This document shows positions 59,201-64,000 of a stretch of 64,000 nucleotides of DNA, piece by piece; within the stretch, counting starts at the first letter, position 1, and each line of letters begins with the position of its first letter. Both the position numbers and the translations under genes were made by a program. The notes below the pieces were generated by a model. That model searched no databases and was not told the origin of the DNA. It saw only the letters and a list, made by a program, of their open reading frames with translations. The stretch is from Lactarius indigo (taxonomy: Eukaryota > Basidiomycota > Agaricomycetes > Russulales > Russulaceae): contig JAFKAC010000062.1 in assembly GCA_025766275.1 (NCBI GenBank), positions 62,001-126,000 on the forward strand, written 5' to 3'.

Positions 59201-60603
59201 CCAAATGGGTCTTTAAGCTCAAAGCGGATGGCCGCTACAGAGCTCGCTTGGTGGCTAAGGGATTCACGCAGATCCCTGGCATAGATTTTGATGAAACCTT
59301 CTCTCCCGTCGCACGATTTGAGTCGCTACGTTTACTTCTGGCGTTGGCCGCGCTGGAGGACTGGCACATCCATCAGATGGATGTTAAGTCTGCTTTTCTC
59401 AATGGCGTGCTTGACGAGGAGATTTACATGGAGCAGCCACAAGGTTTCACTGTCACTGGCTCTGAGACGAAGGTGTGTCGCCTGGTTAAGGCGATCTATG
59501 GTCTCAAACAGGCCTCCCGCGCATGGAACTTGCAATTCCATGGAGTGCTCACTGCACTCGGCTTTAAGCGGACGTTTGCTGATGCTGGCATATATGTGAT
59601 GCCTCAACGGGAGGGGTATGATCCACTCTTCGTTATTGTCTACGTTGACGACATCACTATACTGGGTCCCTCGCTGAGTGGTATCAAGCGTTTGAAGTCA
59701 GATTTGTCTGAACGCTATGAGATGACAGATCTCGGGGAGATAGAGTCTTATCTTGGTATGCGCATTGTGCGCGACCGCTCCCTTAGACGCATCGAAATAG
59801 ATCAGTCTGGCTACATCAAGGATGTCCTTGAACGCTTTGGCATGTCCGATGCCACACCACACAACACACCCTTGCCCGCTGGTGCTGACGAGCACCTGGT
59901 TAAATATACGTCGCAGGCAACTACCTCAGATATCTCTCACTACCAATCTCTTATTGGGAGTCTGCTTTACGTGCAGATTGGCACTAGGCCAGATATCTCC
60001 TTCGCTGTGTCACATTTGGCGCAGTACGCAGCGAACCCTTCACCACAACATCTGCGACTTGCGCAGTATGTCCTATCCTACCTAGTGGGAACTATGGATA
60101 TGCGTATTGTCTACGATGGCGCCAATGGCGATGGCCTTCACGGCTACACTGATTCCAGTCTGGCTGATCAGACTGATGACCGCCACTCCACCTCTGGTTA
60201 TGTGTTCCTACTAGCTAACGGTGCAATAAGCTGGTCTTCGCGCAAGCAAAAGACTGTTGCCCAAAACACAACGGAAGCGGAATACATGGCCATGACCGAC
60301 GCGGCTAACCAGGCTGCGTGGTATCAGAGCTTCCTCACGGAACTCGGGTACGAGGTCGACGACCCCATCCCACTTCATGGTGACAATAAGGGTGCCATTG
60401 ACTTGGCCTTGAACCCTGTCACTGGGAGACGGTCTAAGCACATTGCCATACGGCATCATGTCATTCGGGAGTACATCGAAAAGGGGACCATCACCCTCAT
60501 TAGAACTCCTACTGTAGATATGGTTGCGGACGGCTTCACAAAGTCACTACCGCGTGTCCTGCTGCAGAAGCACAATGATGACATGGGACTTGTGTGTACT
60601 TAG
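56281..60603 (+). CDS. Copia C gag-pol polyprotein
   Basis: Intact 1440-aa single-frame polyprotein. Gag includes FNLWIQLTQARLDDSAPM and a zinc knuckle CHYCYKKGHIKPDC. Protease: MMDSGATHHITPH. Integrase: an HHCC-like region (HQRMGHIS, CRGCEMGKS), then the DDE core (HSDLAGPM, SDRGGEYMS, SPQSNGKAERFNR). A Pro-rich linker (about residues 760-870) follows. RT: KWVFKLKADGRYRARL, MDVKSAFLNGVLDEEIYM, VYVDDITILG. RNase H: GYTDSSLADQTDDRHSTSGY, QNTTEAEYMAM and the C-terminal HIAIRHHVIREYI. No interruption is visible. The start ATG lies in a weakly favourable context but gives a normal Gly/Ser/Pro-rich N-terminus. Confidence 0.95.
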   Translation: MSGSSSTPAAGAGAPPSPTGGSAGGSLPPPSGSTPSTRLSQAHSANFGMPSGIHLTQFDGTGWNEWSGTIEAILTLHEAEDVFTLDTPPSGITTDEWDSVQRRSKAYLRLYLKPDVYSLVADNIVYATFKAKWDKLRDVYAGASGSTTIFNLWIQLTQARLDDSAPMAAQLAKLNELRVALSNAQMGVSDVQYCLILLHALPPSYEVLASTILASGAPSTLKHAEIIARIVSEEARRAGPSGSSLNKVAPVKSTGKKGKKDHSGLTCHYCYKKGHIKPDCRKKKKDEADAKEKEKAGNKAANSHVLVPTTASIKEVVEPAIDWASESISVALYAASRVRWMMDSGATHHITPHRSDFKNYTPTKGTVRLGDKSTIDQVGVGSVVFTTSQGISITLSNVLHLPQVKTRFLSTHALAQKGAEIAFDSGSFKISINQKCVAKGYLEDNLYWLDAASVGLNAHTKSSAATLDIWHQRMGHISSTALKAHGPSATTGMDIDSSTTVHTVCRGCEMGKSTRQPFSASSNKRTTRQFEIVHSDLAGPMQTQSLQGSTYTATFIDDHTKFTVVHFLKSKDQFAKSLQMYLAWGETQSGHKLRALHSDRGGEYMSSVTQDILKQKGIEHHLTMPGSPQSNGKAERFNRTIMDKAMSMLHTAGMSKGFWEHAVCAAVHIYNRSPVRGLKWRTPYELWHSGKVPDVSHLRVFGCKGYMHVPADKRRKLDAKAIEVTLIGFEPESKGYKLWDRSTRSVRVSRDVTFDESSFPSLQGVETHPTPSPTVVPSTTVTAVPHPPALPPMRAPSPAHSSSSEEEDVEKLLDPPQVQPRPTTPPPALPALPTTPKREQTTPTSPPPRPSATRIMRHVPPPSPEMPGGFEDRAQRSQLLREMDNAPRRSARAPVPNPRYFNADNAAWRGRRLGYAELLAAAFVGRDPATYAEAMRSAAADEWTKACQYEMDALAKNGTWELVDLPPNRKAVKSKWVFKLKADGRYRARLVAKGFTQIPGIDFDETFSPVARFESLRLLLALAALEDWHIHQMDVKSAFLNGVLDEEIYMEQPQGFTVTGSETKVCRLVKAIYGLKQASRAWNLQFHGVLTALGFKRTFADAGIYVMPQREGYDPLFVIVYVDDITILGPSLSGIKRLKSDLSERYEMTDLGEIESYLGMRIVRDRSLRRIEIDQSGYIKDVLERFGMSDATPHNTPLPAGADEHLVKYTSQATTSDISHYQSLIGSLLYVQIGTRPDISFAVSHLAQYAANPSPQHLRLAQYVLSYLVGTMDMRIVYDGANGDGLHGYTDSSLADQTDDRHSTSGYVFLLANGAISWSSRKQKTVAQNTTEAEYMAMTDAANQAAWYQSFLTELGYEVDDPIPLHGDNKGAIDLALNPVTGRRSKHIAIRHHVIREYIEKGTITLIRTPTVDMVADGFTKSLPRVLLQKHNDDMGLVCT

Positions 60604-60610
60604 ATTGTAG

Positions 60611-60622
60611 ATCACGGGGAGA
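60611..60622 (+). promoter_or_regulatory. Copia C polypurine tract
   Basis: Purine-rich ACGGGGAGA immediately before the 3' LTR, the expected plus-strand primer site. Confidence 0.65.
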
Positions 60623-61247
60623 TGTTGATAAGTGACCCTTGCGCACTTAGCGGCTCGTATGGACCGGACTTGCAGCATGGACTGCTTTAGATTAGATACA
60701 CAGGACTTGTACATTAGATACTGATTGATCTGTACAATCTAGACTTACCATTGCGTCATCTATGACATCACTGTAGATCTATGACATCATGCATCCGGAC
60801 TCTGCATTGTATAACGCCTTTGTACTTTCCTTTGTTCCATACTTAGCTTTATCTTTATTATGATGTCACTATGATATCATTTGCTTCTGGACTCTCCTTA
60901 TTCTTTCTTCCCTTGTTCTCAGAACGTCCACTCCTTTGTCCGTTTGTAGAACAATACTTCCTTGTACTGCGTGACTTAGTGTTACATCCCTTGTACAGTG
61001 TCACTACCAGAAAGTGTATAAGTAGAGTACCATGTACGCTCCTGGTCCACATCAGTTCTCACTGCTTGTGTGCCAGGTAAGCTCCCTTCTCTCCAATGTA
61101 ACAACATCAGTTCTCACTGCTTGTGTGCCAGACACCCTCTCTACTTCCACTTGCAAGATCTCCCTCTGCTGCTTTCCAGCTGCTTAGTTTATCTCACCAC
61201 AGTCTTCAGTCCACTGTGAGTATGCTATTCAACTGTGCTGTTCATCA
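60623..61247 (+). repeat. Copia C 3' LTR
   Basis: 625 bp, differing from the 5' LTR at two positions by eye, and followed by the GAGAC target-site copy and the host intron donor. Confidence 0.93.
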
Positions 61248-63591
61248 GAGACGTAAGTTATTTTGATCCTATTCCGAGTCCTCACACCACCCTTACTCTG
61301 CCACTAGCCAAACGTGCTGCAAAGGCCGCAGCTCTCAAAAACCCTGGTGCGTTGCTTATGGTCCCTTGGGCTAGCGTACCATCTTTATATTTTGTACAGT
61401 TTGGCTTGACTGCAAGGCACCGACATCCGTGTCGACATGTGGCCAAGAAAAGCGCCCTCATTCACCAGATGGGTCATCTACCAGCACCAAAAAAGCACGC
61501 CGTAAGTTCATCAATTCAAGGTTTTTTTTCGTCAAAGCAACGTCCTGTAGGCGTTGTTGGTGGTGTCAGGAAGTCGCTTCCAAAGGCAGCCAAATCTGGC
61601 AATCACGTGACTACGCAACTTCCAGTCAATGTGAAGGCGAAGCACCACCCGCAAGGCAAATCAGGTCAGCCTCTCACAATAATCCCACTCAACTTACTCA
61701 TAGTCCCGCTGTAGTCGTATCACGCCGCCATCCTGTCCAGATCAATGTCGATGCCGAGTCTGATGACGACGGCGACCGTGACGATGGGGACAACGACCAA
61801 TCCGAAAGTGACGAACGTGAAGTCATGCAGCATGAAAGCGAGGGCGAAAACGTGTCTGGTGAAGAGCAAGATGACCTTTTCAACCTTAGTCCAAAAGACG
61901 TCCGTGCAGCATTTGAGAGGGAAGTACGTATCGCCGCGAACCATAGGCCCTCCGTGCACTGCGCTAATCTCCCACTTTGCCTTAGCGTGCCAAGTGGGGT
62001 GTCGGTACTGATCCCCTACCATCTCTTAAGCGTGCCAAGTGGGGCACAAGTGCTGATGTCGATGGCGAGTTGGACACTAATGCAGTTGATGACTCGCATA
62101 TCAACCCGCTTGATAAATTTCGTCTCAAAGCAGGTACCGCCAATGATGCCCTCAGTGACGATGACGATTGCGACAGAGATGAAAACCTCGAATCGACGAA
62201 GGTACATAGTATTTTAATAATATTTTTTTTTTGCCAGACACTTACATTTTCAGTCAATGGTGAGGGCCATCAGCCATTGAGCGGCCAATCAACTTGCGGA
62301 GGTCCCTAAGTGGGATGACCCAAGGGACTCGGACAACAACACCTGCAAGGTATGCATTACGATCTATGTATCTCTAATCTCTCTTCGAGCGCATTTTCTA
62401 GGACTCCGGCTCTCCTTTATCTGAGGGAGAGGACGACAGTGAAAGCGACAAGGCCAAACAAATCCCCATCCATGTGCATGGGGTCAATAAGAGATGGCCA
62501 CCAGCGTGTCACTACGTACCAACAGACCGTGGCCTAGTCCAGCTCAGACTCCAGCCACCGGACTTGAGGGCGATCATGAGGCTTGCCATCAAAACCATTA
62601 CAGGTGATGCGATTTTTGATACTGCCTACCGTACAGTCAATTCCACCACTGCCTATTACCGACATATCCTTTATCGCTCGGCAAAGTCGCTGCATCTTCC
62701 AGTATTTGCAAATCGGTTTTTCTATGACCCCGAGATTGGGAAGGTTTTCAGTCGGGTGGTACGTGGTGTCGTTCATCAACAACTCCAATTACCAATAATT
62801 GTGCCGCATTTCAAAAGCTCAGCGGTCGTGTTTCGACCTACCGTGGCCAACTGAAACGGACTGCCGCGAGTAAGGTGGAGGGCTTTTATCAACTTGTCGA
62901 AGGGGCAGAGTGCATCAACAGGGTCAAGGGGCTTATTCAGGGCTCAGTATACGTCTATCCGACAAAGGAGGTCGGTATTATACCGCGGTCTTGTCAACTT
63001 GGTCAGTTTTACTGTGACATTACTGCAGGGTCCGTCTGGTCAGCAAGTTATCGTGAAGTCAAAGCCATTTGCCCATCCTGTTATTATTGCAGTGCTTCGG
63101 GAGGCATTTTTCTCGAACGTCCGGGGAGGCTCATACGCCAACAAATATCACCGGCTGTTCAAGTCCAGCCTTCCTGATTCATGCCCCTCCGAATTGGAGA
63201 TCCCAAGTGCCATGCTCGCACTCGTTGCTACTTCCGTTTGTATTTTTTTTCCTGTTATTTATATCAACGCAATTTATTCCCTGATAGATTCACTCGGCCC
63301 TTGACGACTACAGTACCGGGGTCTGCAAGAAGACGGAATTTAATGCAGATCTGTACGAAGATATATACATCAGCCACAGCAATTTTCTCTCGCACATTCG
63401 AGATGGAAGCATCACAAAGTACCACCGTATGATGTCGGATTTGTACAAACAAGCTTCGTAAGTTCCTTTGATCAATCCCTGCGCCGACTCTGATTTAATG
63501 TGCTACTCTCAGTGCCGTGTCTGTCATGCCACGCACATCGATTACCAATGACGCCATTGCCCAGCTCGATCTTGATGGTATGGCTGAGTGA

Positions 63592-64000
63592 AAACATTTC
63601 AAGCCTTCGTTACTAGGGTCGTTTCCTCAAACCTTGCTAATAGTTGAAACCTTTTGTTAGATGTCGCTTTAGTTACCAGTACTCGATTTAAAGAACAAAA
63701 AAAAACCTACCATAGCGTTTCGTCGATTTAATGATATTTTTTTCGTGAATTCTATCTCGCATGCACACAACTGAGGTCATCGAAGGAGAACAATATACTT
63801 AATGTGAACCCTATTCACTGGGGGTCGTCACCAAATGGACACCAATTGTCCTAAATTGGCGGTCAATAAACAAATGTCACCAATTGAAGTTCCTCCAAAG
63901 TCCATTGTTTTTGCGAACGACAAAACAACGAATTTGGTTTTTTAATTCAAATTGTCATCAAATGGCCAAAATACGCTATTTTGTCTTAAATTGAGGGTTT
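63592..64000. other. AT-rich right end with repeated CACCAA(A/T)TG motifs
   Basis: Non-coding. Between 63809 and 63970 the sequence repeats CACCAAATGG, CACCAATTGT, CACCAATTGA and ATCAAATGG. It ends with TTAAATTGAGGGTTT, resembling an inverted copy of the sequence at 48779. It is consistent with a transposon subterminal region. Confidence 0.5.

Larger units (their letters stand above)
54875..61247 (+). mobile_element. Copia C: intact Ty1/copia retrotransposon
   Basis: 6373-bp element with 625-bp LTRs (54875-55499 and 60623-61247). A GAGAC target-site duplication lies at 54870-54874 and 61248-61252. One open gag-pol frame, a primer-binding site at 55500 and a polypurine tract ending at 60622 make it structurally complete. 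I see two differences between LTRs (near 54911 and 55090, against 60660 and 60838), which implies a very recent insertion. It sits in exon 1 of the DUF6532-like gene, in the same orientation. Confidence 0.95.
54853..63591 (+). pseudogene. DUF6532-like gene disrupted by copia C
   Basis: Exons: 54853-54874, then (after the retrotransposon) 61308-61346, 61400-61501, 61538-61923, 61986-62201, 62302-62349, 62402-62758, 62818-62970, 63029-63235, 63288-63457, 63513-63591. Without the element the exons sum to 1779 nt, 592 aa, with consistent phases. The N-terminal half is disordered, with basic (KRAAKAAALK, STKKAR) and acidic stretches suggesting a nuclear protein. The C-terminal part resembles the basidiomycete DUF6532 domain: KPFAHPVIIAVLREAFF, then EIPSAMLALVATS, then IHSALDDYSTG, then HRMMSDLYKQAS. 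Copia C lies exactly between exon 1 and the intron 1 donor GTAAGT at 61253. It should block expression unless spliced through. Exons 4 and 6 are the least certain. The function of DUF6532 is unknown. Confidence 0.7.
48779..64000. mobile_element. Candidate composite Plavaka transposon carrying two divergent genes (right end at or beyond window edge)
   Basis: Proposed extent of one DNA transposon. The left border coincides with the abrupt end of the NLR duplication. The left end reads AAACCCCAACTGTAAATTGG. The reverse complement of the window end reads AAACCCTCAATTTAAGAC, so the first ten or so bases match with one gap. Motifs of the type TAAATTGGxGTCAA occur near both ends (about 48889 and 63853), with further TAAATTG copies at about 48791 and 63985, like subterminal repeats. 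Inside are the Plavaka transposase gene (-) and the DUF6532-like gene (+), back to back. No target-site duplication can be seen because the right flank is outside the window. Confidence 0.45.

Noticed and set aside
62202..62301. Apparent frameshift in the DUF6532-like gene
   Set aside because: Using the acceptor at 62301 removes the stop-containing stretch and restores phase 0 into a 48-nt exon, so no frameshift is needed.
63985..64000. Telomere-like AACCC/GGGTTT at the window end
   Set aside because: Only one unit is present, and it pairs with the element's other end rather than forming an array.

Overview
This 64-kb window is genomic DNA of a filamentous basidiomycete, most likely an agaricomycete mushroom-former. 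The host genes are split by many GT-AG introns of roughly 40-70 nt. The gene families (fungal STAND/NLR receptors with a Goodbye-type N-terminus, a Plavaka-type transposase, a DUF6532-like protein, a GUP1-type MBOAT, CK2 beta, a P450) fit that group. All exon models were spliced by eye and checked only for reading-frame closure. Every host gene modelled closes to a whole number of codons.

Layout. (1) 371-5284 (+): NLR-1, a complete Goodbye-NACHT-ankyrin receptor of 1471 aa. (2) 6398-19897: a Ty1/copia element on the minus strand. A Ty3/gypsy chromovirus (7185-15067) with apparently identical LTRs is nested inside it and cuts its polyprotein near the C-terminus. Target-site duplications are visible for both. 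(3) 21859-32044: an ordinary gene block with an FAD monooxygenase (+), CK2 beta (-), a GUP1-like acyltransferase (+) and a cytochrome P450 (-). CK2 beta and GUP1 are divergent across about 200 bp. (4) 33.2-48.77 kb: a tandem segmental duplication with a unit of about 7 kb. It carries two more complete NLRs (NLR-2, NLR-3, both minus) and three damaged copies of a mitochondrial ribosomal protein uL30m gene. A 1-kb MITE sits only in the second unit. (5) about 48.78-64.0 kb: the third unit is cut off, and a block begins that holds a Plavaka transposase gene (-) and a divergent DUF6532-like gene (+), with related AT-rich motifs at both ends. This may be one composite transposon of about 15 kb. A second, young copia element (54875-61247) has inserted exactly at the exon 1/intron 1 boundary of the DUF6532-like gene.

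How it fits together. The window shows clustered non-self-recognition receptors expanding by tandem duplication and ankyrin-repeat exchange, next to several generations of mobile elements. The relative order can be read from the sequence: copia B (about 1% LTR divergence) is older than the gypsy inside it (no LTR difference seen). The NLR duplication precedes the MITE. The composite element precedes the copia C insertion (two LTR differences seen). The most interesting points are the candidate composite Plavaka/DUF6532 element, the Tf1-like self-priming signature of the gypsy element together with its extra zinc-knuckle ORF after pol, and the three-member NLR family with repeat turnover.
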